Positions 42,894 through 54,250 of a stretch of 64,000 bases of DNA are shown piece after piece. The notes beneath the pieces were generated by a model, which saw only the letters and a program-made list of their open reading frames with translations, had not been told where the DNA came from and made no database searches. The first letter of the stretch is position 1, and every line of letters starts with the position of its first letter. Location of the stretch: positions 10,959,957 to 11,023,956 of the forward strand of contig NC_054703.1 of NCBI RefSeq assembly GCF_016097555.1, written 5' to 3'. A program made the translations under genes and the position numbers. The DNA is from Gigantopelta aegis (taxonomy: Eukaryota; Mollusca; Gastropoda; Neomphalida; Peltospiridae).

Positions 42894-43604
42894 GCTGCAT
42901 GTTTGACAGTGCACCTTCGTAGTTGTGATTGATTCCACAATGTCTTATTTCGTTAGAAGCCTCTCGGACACCAGTCAGGGATGAACATTGTCACGAGAAG
43001 TACTGAAACAGAACCAGTAACTAGATAAATAAAACAAAAACTAAGACTTGAACAACATTCCCAGAATTTTCATATTTCGATATAACACAACTAACACTCT
43101 GTATTTTGTGTAAATGGTTTTATTTCTTGAATGGTAAGAAATGCTGATGTGTGTCTAGTTTGCGTTTATAATCAACTAATACATCCTGAAGATAATAGCT
43201 ACGTTTAATGTTTGTTTAGATTTTATGCCTAATGTTTTTTTGCAAGGCACTTGTGACTTCATGTTATCAGTTTAAAATTGAATTAAACTAGAAATGAAAA
43301 ACAAAATAGTGCAATACTTTCTGAAATGTTTATCTGGTACTCATCATCATTCTCTGTTCACACCTACCTTGATCATTTCAACATGTTCTTGTTTATACAA
43401 GTTCGGGGCGCGGGAAGTGGGTCATAACCTCTATTGGAGGTTGGGGGTACAAACCATACGTTTATGTTTATTGATATAGAACAGGACAAAATAAGCGTAC
43501 AATTTCGTCCTCGAATGGGGAGAACAGCTCCCACCCCTCCCCGGTACTTGCAATCGAAATATCAATTTCTAACTATTATTTTCTTCTTTCTTTATATTTT
43601 GTTC
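42894..43604. other. Unit C, 5' flank of the zinc-finger gene
   Basis: Nearly collinear with unit A 7652-8460 (CCTCTCGGACACCAGTCAGG, GTGTGTCTAGTTTGCGTTTA, TCATCATTCTCTGTTCACAC). It lacks the G run found at 8171 in unit A. It shows the empty site of the TTAA MITE near 43215-43235. Confidence 0.6.
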
Positions 43605-44120
43605 GAGATATTTATTACTAGTTTGAAATATGCATATTTTATTTTAAAAGTATCACACGGAAAAATTACAAATGGGAACAGAAAATAATCGCAAATGATC
43701 GAACTTGACAGAATGATCCGAGGTGTCACAACACTGACATTCCGATCCCGTGTTCTATTTCGACTTTTAGATATTAAAGACTGTAACATCATCTGCCGAC
43801 AATAAATTTATTTGTCGGCAAAATTACGCAATGCATGATACAAGTTAAAAATGTAATTTACGTGAACCTCAAGATACATTGAAAATTTATAATTAAAGTT
43901 ATTGATGAAAAACAGCAATCAGGTCAACACAAAGCATCGATCAAACGGTCCCAAGAAGGCTATTGTTCACACGTTGTTCGGACTATGTAAGTAGGACGAT
44001 TTGCGGACTACGATAAGTTCTCGATTGTTTTTGCTAATATATAAATCGTGTTCTATTCAGTAATTAATTGGGGGTGGTTTTGCACATTATTTAGCATTGA
44101 AACAAAACAAGAAACTAACA
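43605..44120 (+). repeat. Core repeat copy CR-7
   Basis: Nearly identical to CR-2, including TATATAAATCGTGTTCTATT followed by CAGTAATTA. A ~25-bp deletion removes CCCCCATTATTGATATA next to the TATA-like run, and another shortens the stretch near 43905. Confidence 0.8.
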
Positions 44121-44300
44121 TAACTTTTGGTCTCTGGATCGGCTACATGTAGTAAACCTGTCCTAACTCGGTCTCTAGATCGGCTACATGTAGTAAACCT
44201 GTCCTAACTCAGTCTCTAGATCGGCTACATGTAGTAAACCTGTCCGAACTCAGTCTCTAGATCGGCTACATGTAGTAAACCTGTCCTAACTCAGCAACCG
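44121..44300. repeat. Satellite S2 in unit C, 4-5 copies
   Basis: Four full monomers and a part, same 41-bp unit and same CTACATGTAG palindrome as the ~34-copy array of unit A, with identical flanks on both sides. Confidence 0.95.
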
Positions 44301-44984
44301 AAATCACCAATCAATTCACGATTATATCGGCCCGTGGTAAGAACAGGAATGGGTAGGTCTCACAATCTCTAATGAGGGGGTCACAATCTCTAGTGGGAGA
44401 GATGTGTGTGTGTGTGGGGGAGGGGGTCAAAGCCAAATCTGTATTTATATAGATGAAAATATCGACTTGATTGTGATCCACGAGTGGGGAATGTTTGTTA
44501 TATCCAATTGAAATTCTGTCCGAGTTGTCTGTCCAGGATTAATGGATAGTTAAAGAAATATCAGTGTAGTGGCCTTGCACCTATACAGCGAGTCGATAAA
44601 CCTCACTTTGGGTGCATGCCAGCACCCGATTGCAAACCCAGCACATGTAAGCCTTAACTCCGATAGCCTAACCAGGAAACATTTTGTTTTTAATAATTTT
44701 AATTATCGATATTTCTAGTCAACTAAAATCTGATTAGGAACTATTGTTTAACGTTTTAAAAGTGTGTATCGAACTGTGGAAAATTACTGGAAACCGAATA
44801 ACACACTCATGTTCTTGTTAACAATTTCTAATATCTTTTAGCGAAACTTTTTTTTATGTATATCTTTTTTTTTTTTTTTCTGTTTTCTTTTTGCCTTTTT
44901 AAATAATATATGCCAATATAATTGAAACTGTGCATACCTATTATTTAAATTATATGTAGTTCGAGATGTTTGTTTATTAAAAAA
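44301..44984. other. Unit C spacer
   Basis: Single-copy counterpart of 10429-11160 in unit A. It holds a GT/G tract (44402-44426), a degraded SINE type II head (~44560-44650) and a T run (44863-44879). No gene. Confidence 0.55.
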
Positions 44985-45150
44985 GCTACCTGGGATGTCT
45001 GTCCAGGACAGTGGACTAGTTGTTAGTGGTTACTGAGAGAAAAGAGGGAGTAGGGCCTTACACCTACCCATTAAGTCGTTAAAACTCGCTCTGGGTGGGA
45101 GCCGGTACCGGGCTGCAAACCCTGTACCTACCAGCCTTGAAGAGCTACCA
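44985..45150 (-). mobile_element. SINE type II, truncated, ortholog of 11207-11410
   Basis: From CTACCTGGGATGTCTGTCC to GTACCTACCAGCC. The tail end present in unit A has been lost together with a few hundred bases of flank. Confidence 0.7.
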
Positions 45151-45539
45151 TTCGGCATACTAAATCAAATTAAAAATTAGCTCCCTTTTCCTGTTACAAA
45201 ATTACTTCAAGAAATGTGCACAAAACTTTACTATTTTTGTCTTAATCCTACGCGATATTCAAAATTCAATAGCACCAAAAATGCATGTTACACACTATGA
45301 CCTGACCTGACCTGACCTGACTGAGGCTGTTACCTATCTCACTCAGATGCTGACAGACAATGAATGGAAACCGAAATAACACACTAACTATATTTTTATC
45401 AATTTCTAATATCTTATGTGAAGCATTTATGATTTACATTTTTTTCTCTCCTTTGTTTTGTTTCTTTATTTATATAAATAAATAAAACGTGGCTATATAA
45501 TACAAATGTGCATATTTATTATTTTAAATATATTTAGTT
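45151..45539. other. Unit C spacer, no gene
   Basis: Counterpart of 11401-11870. It includes a short (TGACC)n run at ~45298-45320. Confidence 0.5.
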
Positions 45540-45960
45540 CTAGATGTTTGTCAGTAGTGTAAGACATGCATAGTGTATTTAAAAAGTATCACGCAGAAAG
45601 AATTATAAATGGCAACGAAAAAAGTATCGCAACTCATCGAATTTGTCAGGATCCGTGGTGTTAAAACAAAAACAGTCCGATGTCGTGTTCTATTTCTACT
45701 ATCAGCTATTACAAACTGTAGCATTATCTGCCGACAATACATTTATTTGTGGACAAAATTAGGCAATAAATACAAGTTAAAGAGTGATTTACGTGAACCT
45801 TAACATATATTGGAGAATTGTACTTAAATTTCTAGACGAAAAACGTACAAATTGCTCTAATACACTGAATAAACTTACCGAACAACAATGAAGTCAACAA
45901 AAATAAAACGGTCCCAAGAAGGCTATTCTGACCCGTTGTTCGGACTATGATATGCGGACT
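45540..45960 (+). repeat. Core repeat copy CR-8
   Basis: Counterpart of CR-3: AATGGCAACGAAAAAAGTATC, CCGATGTCGTGTTCTATTTC, TATCTGCCGACAATACATT, CCCGTTGTTCGGACTATG. The right part is truncated at ~45960. Confidence 0.75.
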
Positions 45961-46009
45961 ATGATTTATTATTTACCTTCTTTTTTTTTCTCCTTTATTT
46001 TCTAATAAC

Positions 46010-47320
46010 TGATTTAGTTGGAGGGCGAGTATAATTGATATAAATAGAGGGCGAGTATAACTGATATAGAGGGTGAGCATACTTGAAACAGGGCGAGACG
46101 AGCTGACAGAGGTGCAGGGCTAGTATGATATAGACAGAGGGTGAATATAATAAATATAGATAGAGGGCGAGTATAACTGATATAGAAAGAGGGCGAGTAT
46201 AACTCATAGAGATGGAGGGCGAGTATAACTGATATAGACAGAGGGTTGGTATAACTAATAGAGATAGAGGCGAGTATAACTCATAGAGGTGGGGGGTGAG
46301 TATAACTGATATAGATGGAGGGATAGCATAGCTGATAGAGATGGAGGGAAAGCATATCTGATAGAGATAGAGGGCGAGTATAACTGATAGAGGTGGAGGC
46401 AGAGCATAACTGATAGAGACAGAGGGCGAGTATAACTGGTAGAGATGGCGAGTATAACTGATAGAGGTGGAGGCAGAGCATAACTGATAGAGACAGAGGG
46501 CGAGTATAACTGGTAGAGATAGAGGCGGATATAAATGAAATTGAGGGCGAGTATAACTGATAGAGATAAAGAGCTAGTATAACTGATAGAGACAGAGAGC
46601 GAGTATAACTGATATAAATTGAGGGTAAGTATAACTGATATAGATAGATGGCGAGAATAACTGATAGAGATGGACGACAAGATTAACTGATACATAGGGA
46701 GAGCGAGTATAACTGATTGATATGGAGGAAGAGTATAACTGATAGAGATAGAGGGGAGTTCGGAATATAGCTGATATAGATGGAAGACAATTATACCTGA
46801 TAGCGATAGAGGCGAGTATAACTGATATAGATAGAAGGAGAGTTCGGAGTATAGCTGATAGAAATGGAAGACAATTATACCTGATAGCGATAGAGGGGAG
46901 TATAACTGATACAGATGGAGGGCGAATATAACTGACAGATAGAGGGCTATTATAACCGACAGAGATGGAGGGCGAGAATAACTGATAGACATGGCGAGCG
47001 AGAATAACTGATGGAGATGGAGGGCGAATATAACTCACTGATTGAGATAGAAGCGAGTATAACTGATAGAGATGGAGAGCGAGTATAACTGATGGAGATG
47101 GAGAGCGAGTATAACTAATAGAGATGGAGAGCGAGTATAACTGATAGAGATGGAGCGCTAGTATAACTGATTGAGATGGAGGGTGAGTATAACTGATAGA
47201 GATGGAGAGCGAGTATAACTGATAGAGATGGATAGCGAGTATAACTGATAGAGATAGAGGGCGAGTATAACTGATAGAGATAGAGGGCGAGTATAACTGA
47301 TAGAGATATAAGTGATTATT
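46010..47320. repeat. Satellite S4 in unit C, ~50 diverged copies
   Basis: The same 26-bp unit as 32996-36510 but much more heterogeneous at its left end and more regular at the right (47040-47310), as expected for an array edge decaying on one side. The long minus-strand ORFs are again due to the stop-free unit. Confidence 0.93.
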
Positions 47321-47797
47321 ATATATGTATACTATAGATCCTGAAATTAATGCGATCATAATATTAATGCGAACAATGCGAGTTCGTATTATTCACATTA
47401 ATAATATTACACATTTATTTCTATATTTGTATATTTGTGCCATGTTATTAAAACATAACTCCCCAAAATAAAAGTATAATATATTTATAAAACAGAACTT
47501 TAAAACAATTCATTGTAGGCAAGACAGACTAAGTGTCGAATAGTCCAGCAAGTTATGTGTCACATGCTATTAAAACAAAAAAGAAGATTAAAATTGTAAT
47601 ACATCTATAAAACAAGTGGAACAACATTCATCGTAGACGAGACAGACTAACTGTTCAATAGTGCAGCGAGATGCCAGCATCGTGTGACGATTGAAGGGTC
47701 TCTGAACACCCTGTCAAAAACCGACACGATTCATCGCGCGTGAATGGGTTTTAGCACGCCAATATTGCCGTCGATTTTGTCTTTGTTTTTTACTGTT
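47321..47797. other. No recognisable feature
   Basis: AT-rich. A ~100-bp segment is imperfectly repeated within it (CAGACTAAGTGTCGAATAGT near 47525 and CAGACTAACTGTTCAATAGT near 47642). No gene. Confidence 0.5.
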
Positions 47798-47809
47798 CAA
47801 GTTCCCTAC

Positions 47810-48088
47810 CGGCCTCGGTGGCGTAGTGGTTAAGCCATCGGACTACAGGCTGGTAGGTACAGGGTTCGCAGCCCGGTACCGGTTCCAACCCAGAGCGAGT
47901 TCTTAAGGGCTCAATGGGTAGGTGTAAGGCCACTACACCCTCTTCTCTCTCACTAACCACTAACAAACTAACAACTAACCCACTGTCCTGGTCAGGCAGC
48001 CCAGATAGCTGAGGTGTGTGCCCAGGACAGCGTGCTTGAACCTTAATTGGATATAAGCACGAAAATAAGTTGAAATCAATCAATCAAT
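47810..48088 (+). mobile_element. SINE type II, complete, with target duplication
   Basis: Head CGGCCTCGGTGGCGTAGTGG with B box GGGTTCGCAGCCC, family body, tail AAGTTGAAAT plus (CAAT)n. A perfect 12-bp duplication CAAGTTCCCTAC lies at 47798-47809 and 48089-48100. Confidence 0.9.
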
Positions 48089-48105
48089 CAAGTTCCCTAC
48101 AGCTG

Positions 48106-48762
48106 CCGGCGGGACGTAGCTCAATGGTAAAGCGTTCGCCTGATGCGCGGTCGGTCTGGGAACGATCCCCTTCGGTGGACCCATTGGGCTATTTCTCGTT
48201 CAAGCCAGTGCTCCACAACTGGTGTAACAAATGTGGTGGTGTGTACTATCCTGTATGTGGGATGGTGGTAATAAAAGATCCCTTGCCGCTAATCGAAAAA
48301 GAGTAGCCCATGAAGGAAGGAAATGTTTTATTTAACGACGCATTCATCACATTTTATTTACGGTTATATGGCGTCAGACATATGGTTAAGGACCACACAG
48401 ATATTGAGAGAGGAAATCCGATGTTGCCACTTCATGGGCTACTCTTTTCCATTAGCAGCAAGGGATCTTTTATATGCACCATCCCACAGACAATGTAACA
48501 CATACCACGGACTTTGATATACCAGTCGTGGTGCACTGGCTGAAGCAAGAAATAGCCCAATGGGTCCACCGACGGGGATCGATGCCAGACCGACCGCGCA
48601 TCAAGCGAACGCTGTACCACTGTGGCTACGTTCCGCCCCCGAGTAGGTCATGAAATGGCGACAGCGGGTTTCCTTTCTTAATATCTGTGTGTCTGACGCC
48701 ATGTAACCGTAAATAAAATGTGTCGAGTGCGTCGTTAAATAAAACATTTCCTTTCTTCCTTT
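48106..48762 (+). mobile_element. SINE type I, split by a second SINE
   Basis: The head and body run from 48106 (GGCGGGACGTAGCTCAATGG) to 48314; the remaining body and tail (TGGCGACAGCGGGTTTCC to GCGTCGTTAAATAAAAC) run from 48655 to 48762. A 10-bp target duplication CCTACARCTG lies at 48096-48105 and 48763-48772. Confidence 0.85.
48315..48640 (-). mobile_element. SINE type I inserted inside another SINE, opposite orientation
   Basis: A complete reverse copy (tail GGAAGGAAATGTTTTATTTA at the left, head CCACTGTGGCTACGTTCCGC at the right). The host SINE's GAGTAGCCCATGAA (48301-48314) is repeated as GAGTAGGTCATGAA (48641-48654), a 14-bp target duplication with two differences. The pair forms a large inverted repeat. 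Confidence 0.9.
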
Positions 48763-48772
48763 CCTACAACTG

Positions 48773-49349
48773 TATACACGTTACGTAAATGATTGCCGCA
48801 AAATCAATAGAAACTAAACAGGTTAACTGATGTGTACACAACCATGTCAGTGAGTTGATATCACTGACGACGCTTGTAACGTGGACTTAATTAAAAAGTA
48901 CACAGACGTGTGGCGTTACAGATCGGACAGTTCGTGTTTCAAAGGGCGGCTACTCGCATTAATTTCATGTCGCATTTTAGTCTGCCCACCATTACTCGGA
49001 TTACGTAAAGGACGCGTTAATTTCAGGATCTACAGTCTATATTTTTGCGCATTATTTCGTTTTTAAACAAAACACTAAACTACTATAATTTTTGTTTCTA
49101 CATCTACTACTGTAAATCTGTCCTTAAAGATATCTCAAATAAACTCATGGGCAAACGTTCTTGGCGCGTATTAATTATAGCTTGATGCAGTTTGCTGGAG
49201 GACGGGGAACTGGCGGGGGCCGGCCGGCGTTTGATATGGGAGGTAGGGGAGACAGGAGCAGTTGGACAAAATGTCCTTTTAGTCACGTTTTTTTTCTTCA
49301 TAATTTTTGATGTGGAAGTCCTCATTTCCGGATAAGCTCGAAATGGAGG
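48773..49349. other. Left flank of unit D
   Basis: From ~49045 (GCGCATTATTTCGTTTTTAA, ATATCTCAAATAAACTCATG, GCAAACGTTCTTGG) it matches the left part of unit C (38300-38450), minus the 42-bp minisatellite. Before that, no repeat is recognised. Confidence 0.5.
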
Positions 49350-50507
49350 AAAATAGGAGGAAATCAATCAAAAACACAGCAGCAAACACTCGCATATGAA
49401 CAGAGGACCCCGTTGTCTACGTTTTACCTGGACAATCATATGAATAGCTTAAAACTGGACACGGGCGAAGATTTGGTGATAAATGGCTTTGGTTGGTCTC
49501 CATCCCACTGAATGCGAAATATAGCTTTACAATACAATATTCATATAGGTGTCTAGGCAAAATGTAGACAACAGTTGTCGAGAAAATGGAACAGGGTGTT
49601 TTTACAAAACGCCTAATTTTACACAAAACGGTAGTTTCCAGTTATCCCATACATGCCCTGAACGCAAGGCTACTTGACACAGTTGCACTAGATGAAATAC
49701 AACTGTATCTATTTAGTATTGCATCAAACTCTGTATATGTTGTATTAAATGTTCGGATCACTTTGAACTTTGACCCAGCAAAGGCGGTATGTAGCTCAGT
49801 GGATTCACCAGGAATCCACAGTTGAGTTTTTCCCGTTACAACCAGTACCCCACGATAAGTTTATCAAATGTCGTGGTATGTGTTGCGATGCATGTAGGAA
49901 AGTGCACATAAAGGATCCATTGCTGCTAATTGAAAACAATGTAGTAGTGTGTGTGTGGGGGGGGGGGGGGGGGAATTATCATTACCTCTAGAATATGCAT
50001 TAAAAAAAAAAAAAAAAAAAAAAATGAGCAACCGGAAGAAACAGTTATAATACAATTATAGAAAAAGCTGATTTTTGAAAATGTTTTATTCAATAGTCAA
50101 TAAAGAAAATGAAAAAGGCTTAACCTTCACCTGTAATGAGATGAACGTGTAGTAAACAAGCATACAGAAACAATAGAGGATCCAGACAAGTTTTGTCTTA
50201 GTTGATGGGCCACAACTCTATGTGGATAAATACATATTTTAATTGCTTCACATAATGTAAGTTATAGGAACAAGTAAACACTCCCCTATGTCTAGGTCAA
50301 AACGAGTAACTTCTAGCTTCCCTTAGAATTTAAATTTATATCGTATCATTATGATCAATAAATATGTTAACTGCTTCACATAATCTAAGTTATAGGAACA
50401 AGTAAACACTGCCCTCAATGTTTGTTTTCTTTAGGACTGTTGAAATGTTTAACACCAGTGTGAATCAATATATGCCGTTTGGAGAACGAGTTTTGTGAGA
50501 ACGATTT
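49350..50507. other. Unit D, 3' flank of the zinc-finger gene
   Basis: One diverged S1 monomer (~49350-49420), the common flank (AATAGCTTAAAACTGGACAC, GTTATCCCATACATGC), a type III SINE-like stretch (49780-49945), a G run (49958-49973), an A run (50002-50023) and the minus-strand AATAAA at 50085-50090. From ~50290 it is nearly identical to unit B 20100-20323. A ~110-bp segment (CTAGCTTCCCTTAGAATTTA region) is partly duplicated at 50226-50400. Confidence 0.65.
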
Positions 50508-51875
50508 TTAACAAACCTCACATTTGAAGGACTTGGCACCAGTGTGATTCAGCATATGATGTTTCAAGTTCGAATTCCGTGAAAAGGATTTTTCACACAC
50601 GTCACAACTAAAACACTTGATACCAGTGTGAACTAGCATGTGTTGTTTCAAGTACGACTTCTGTGAGAAACATTTCCCACACACCTCACATTTGAAAGAC
50701 TTGACACCAGTGTGAACCAACATGTGTTGTTTCATCTGCAGCTTCTGTGAGAAACGTTTTCCACACACGTCACAACTAAAGGGCTTCACACCAGTGTGAA
50801 CTAGCATATGTCCTTTCAACAAGGATTTCTGAGAGAAACGTTTTGCACAGACCTCACACGTAAAAGTCTTAACGCCAGTGTGAATCAACATATGTGTTTT
50901 CAAATGAGAATTTTGTGAGAAACATTTTGTACACACCTCACAATTAAAAGACTTAAGACCAGTGTGAACAAGCATATGCTGCTTCAAACTAGAACTGTCA
51001 TACAAACATTTCGCACAGACCTCACATCTGAAAGACTTAACTCCAGTGTGAATGAGCATATGTCTTTTCAATGTGGATCCGAGTGAGAAACGTTTCGCAC
51101 AGACCTCACATCTGAAAGACTTAACTCCAGTGTGAATGAGCATATGTCTTTTCAACATTGAACTGCGAGAAATAATTTTTGCACAAACGTCACATTTCAA
51201 GAGTTTAACACCAGTGTGAATCAACATATGCTGTTCCAGGTGAGACTTTTGTGAGAAACAGTTTGCACATAACTCACAATTAAAAGACTTGACACCAGTG
51301 TGAATCGACATATGCTGTTTCAAGTGAGAATTTTGTGAGAAACATTTTGCACATACCTCACATTTAAAAGACTTAACACCAGTGTGGATCAGCATATGTC
51401 TTTTCAAGGAAGAAGTTTTTGAGAAACATTTTGCACACACCTCGCATGTAAAAGGCTTAACACCAGTGTGAACCAGCATATGATGTTTTAAACCAGAACT
51501 GTTAATGAAACGTTTTGAACAGACCTCACATTTGAAAGGCCTAACTCCAGTATGAATGAGCAGATGCTCTTTCAAGGTGGAACTGAACGAGAAACATTTT
51601 GCACACACCTCACATTTGAAAGTCTTCACTCCTGTGTGAATGAACATATGCCGTGCCAAGGAATGCTTGTGATGAAAATACAGTCTACACACCTCACACT
51701 GATATGGTTTTTCACCAGCGTGGATCCTCAAATGCTGCTTAATGCGACACTTGTAAGAGAAACACTTTAAGCACATTCCACATTGAAAAGGTTTTTCACA
51801 AGAATGATCAGGGTTGATTTCACAATGTTTTGATGAGGACTTGCGTTCGACACATCTATCAACACTGTTTGACAT
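50508..51875 (-). CDS. C2H2 zinc-finger protein ZNF-D (15 fingers)
   Basis: A 455-residue protein from the ATG of MSNSVDRCVE. Leader 1-29, then fifteen complete C2H2 fingers in the exact 28-residue register (finger 1 at residue 30, finger 15 ending at 444), ending FKCEVC at the second Cys of a sixteenth finger, followed by TAA. Fingers 1-4 and 8-15 match ZNF-B 1-4 and 7-14 almost residue for residue. The difference lies in fingers 5-7, where D has FSKTSSLKRH, FSQNSHLKQH and FSQKSHLEQH against two fingers in B. This is an 84-bp whole-finger gain or loss, as unequal exchange between fingers would give. All ligands are intact. Linkers are TGVKSF/TGVKPF, apart from TGEKPY-like AGEKPY after finger 1. 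Expected to be a nuclear DNA-binding protein; the target is unknown. Confidence 0.8.
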   Translation of the reverse strand: MSNSVDRCVERKSSSKHCEINPDHSCEKPFQCGMCLKCFSYKCRIKQHLRIHAGEKPYQCEVCRLYFHHKHSLARHMFIHTGVKTFKCEVCAKCFSFSSTLKEHLLIHTGVRPFKCEVCSKRFINSSGLKHHMLVHTGVKPFTCEVCAKCFSKTSSLKRHMLIHTGVKSFKCEVCAKCFSQNSHLKQHMSIHTGVKSFNCELCANCFSQKSHLEQHMLIHTGVKLLKCDVCAKIISRSSMLKRHMLIHTGVKSFRCEVCAKRFSLGSTLKRHMLIHTGVKSFRCEVCAKCLYDSSSLKQHMLVHTGLKSFNCEVCTKCFSQNSHLKTHMLIHTGVKTFTCEVCAKRFSQKSLLKGHMLVHTGVKPFSCDVCGKRFSQKLQMKQHMLVHTGVKSFKCEVCGKCFSQKSYLKQHMLVHTGIKCFSCDVCEKSFSRNSNLKHHMLNHTGAKSFKCEVC

Positions 51876-52191
51876 GCTGCTTTTTTCGACAGAGGACCTC
51901 GTAGTTCTGATTGGTTCCACAATGTCTTGTTTCGTTAGAAGCCTCTCGCATACCAGTCTGGAATGAACATTATCAAGAGAAGTAGTGAAACAGAACTTGA
52001 TCCATAAAACAAAAACTAAGACTTGAACAACATGCCCAGAAATTTTTTCTTTAGTTCTAACACAACAAACACTCTGTCAGTTCTATAAATGTTTTTGTTT
52101 CTTCAGTGGTAAGACGTGTTGATTTTTGTGTTTTGTTTGCGTTTATAATCAATTATTACATCCTGAAGACAGGTTTAATGTCCGTTTGGAC
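51876..52191. other. Unit D, 5' flank of the zinc-finger gene
   Basis: Collinear with unit B 21608-21930. The candidate splice acceptor region reads TTCATTCCAG here and TTCATTTCAG in unit B, but not CAG in units A and C. Confidence 0.55.
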
Positions 52192-52588
52192 TTAAAGGGA
52201 CATTCCTGAGTTTGCTGCATTGTAAGATGTTCCCGACTAATAAAATATGTCTACGATTAAAATTATATATTACATATATTTTCTTCTTTAGAATATCAAT
52301 GTCTGTATATTCAATGTGTTTCTGGTCCTCTTAATATTGGTAAAAAGCCCAAACTGGATTTTGTCTTCAAATAATTTCGTACGTACGAACAAATTTATAT
52401 TTTAGGAAATAAAATGAAATTTAACCTAGTACATATATTAGAATAATCAGAAACATGTTTAATATACAGCCACTAATATTTTATGCAGACAAATATATTT
52501 CATATGTGGGCTAATTACAATCGTTAAAAAGTCTTTGTTAGTCGATAACATCTTAAAAACTGCAGCAAACTCAGGAATGTCCTTTTAA
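52192..52588. mobile_element. MITE with TTAA ends, copy in unit D
   Basis: 397 bp, the same ends (TTAAAGGGACATTCCTGAG and CTCAGGAATGTCCTTTTAA) and the same flanks as the copy in unit B. It was inherited by duplication rather than inserted independently. Confidence 0.8.
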
Positions 52589-53324
52589 TGGTTCTCTGCA
52601 AGGCACTGTTGAATTCATGTTATCCATTTCAAATTGAATTAAAGTAGAAAAAAACACACCAAAAGTCCCCGAAGATAGAACAATACTTTCAGAAATGCTT
52701 ATCTGATATTCAACATCATTCCCCTTTCACACCTGTCTTGTCCATTTTAACATTTCATTGTTTATACCTCGAGAAACCGACGTCTCAAATCAATTCACAA
52801 TTATACAGGCCCGTTGGAAAACTAACTGGAGTGGGGTTGGGAAGGAAGGAAATGTTTTATTAACGACTCACTCAACACATTTTATTTACCGTTATATGGC
52901 GTCGGGCATATGGTTAAGGACTAGAGTGGGGTTGGGATCGCAGACTCTATTGAGAGGGTCTCAGCCTCTAGTGGGAGATGGGGGTTAAAACCATATCTTA
53001 TTTATGTAGAGGACAAACAAAAACAACATGTATTGTGACCCACGAGTAGTAGGGGGTGGGGGATTATATCCAATTATAATTTTATCTGAGTTGTTTGTCC
53101 AGGGTCAATGAATGGTTAGAGAAATGTTGGGAGTAGTGGCCTTACACCTATCCAGTGAGTCAATAAACCTACCTGGGTAGAAGCCTGCAACGGAATGCGA
53201 ACCTAGCAGAGTGGCGAATCCAGAAAATAAATTTAGGGGGACACAAACGTTCCCGAGCGGATTTCTCGGGATTCTACTAGGCAAGAAAACAAAAAAAAAA
53301 CACACAAAAAAAACAAACAAACAA
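52589..53324. other. Unit D spacer
   Basis: Counterpart of 22318-22995, including the SINE type I tail fragment (52842-52925). Here the G run is only five bases (~53236). A/CA-rich sequence follows to the R4 copy. Confidence 0.55.
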
Positions 53325-53573
53325 CAACAATGATACATTGGCTATTGGGTGTCAAACTATGGTAATGGAAACAAATAAGGTGATGATCAACATCAATAGA
53401 AAAATTCAAGATATAAATAAAAACAGTGTAAAGAACTGTGCAAAAATACAAATAGAAATATCACAGATAGATACTGACTTTTACTCTACAATTCAATTTG
53501 TGCTGTATTGGCCATTCTCAAAGAGAATGTTACACCCGTGCACCACGGTGAGGTTACAGCACGCGCAGGGGCA
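53325..53573 (-). mobile_element. Retroposon family R4, copy 3 (tail-truncated)
   Basis: Reverse copy from GATACATTGGCTATTGGGTG to CACCACGGTGAGGTTACAGC and the CGCGCAGGGGC end. The (GAAT)n tail is missing and A-rich sequence takes its place. No clear target duplication. Confidence 0.7.
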
Positions 53574-53834
53574 ATAAGAAAAAAACCCAGAAAAAAACAA
53601 AAATATATATATGTACATAACTGCCGCAAAATGTAGGCGGTGGGGGCGGGCCCCTGTACCCCCATTCCCCTAGATGCGCAGTTACCATCCTTAAGTGTGA
53701 TAGCTCAACAAGGAAACTTGTTTTTAAAATTTCAATTAGTGACATTTCTAGTCAACTGAAAACAGATTAGCAACTACTGATTGATGTTTTAAATTTGTGT
53801 GGCGATCTGTGAAATAGCTATATACGTAGCGAAT
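53574..53834. other. Unit D spacer before S3
   Basis: GGCGGTGGGGGCGGGCCCCTG and CATTTCTAGTCAACTGAAAA match unit B 23225-23430. No gene. Confidence 0.5.
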
Positions 53835-54250
53835 CGTAACACGATACAAAACAAAACAATCCCTGTCACCCACTACACCATGGAGGCTGTAACCCATCTC
53901 GATACAGAAGAAAACAATCCCTGTTAACCACTACACCACGGAGGCTGTAACCCATTTCGATACAGAACCAAACAATCCCTGTTAACCACTACATCACGGA
54001 AGCTGTAACCCATCTCGTTACAGAACAAAACAATCCCTGTTAACCACTACACCACGGAGGCTGTAACCCATTTCGATACAGAACCAAACAATCCCTGTTA
54101 ACCACTACATCACGGAAGCTGTAACCCATCTCGTTACAGAACAAAACAATCCCTGTTAACCACTACACCACGGAGGCTGTAACCCATCTCGATACAGAAC
54201 AAAACAACCCCTGTTAACCACTACACCACGGAAGCTGTAACCCATCTCGC
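53835..54250. repeat. Satellite S3 in unit D, ~7 copies
   Basis: The same 58-bp unit as the ~66-copy array in unit B, with a 116-bp dimer repeated twice (the TTTCGATACAGAACC and CTCGTTACAGAAC variants alternate). Both ends join the same flanks as in unit B. Confidence 0.93.

Noticed and set aside
43592-43792. Conserved minus-strand ORF in core repeats (SRNRTRDR motif at 8472, 43592, 45551)
   Set aside because: Similarity follows the DNA repeat; the frames differ in length and are interrupted in CR-3, CR-4, CR-5 and CR-9.
46255-47359. Minus-strand ORFs of 245 and 261 residues
   Set aside because: Same satellite S4 in unit C; same explanation.
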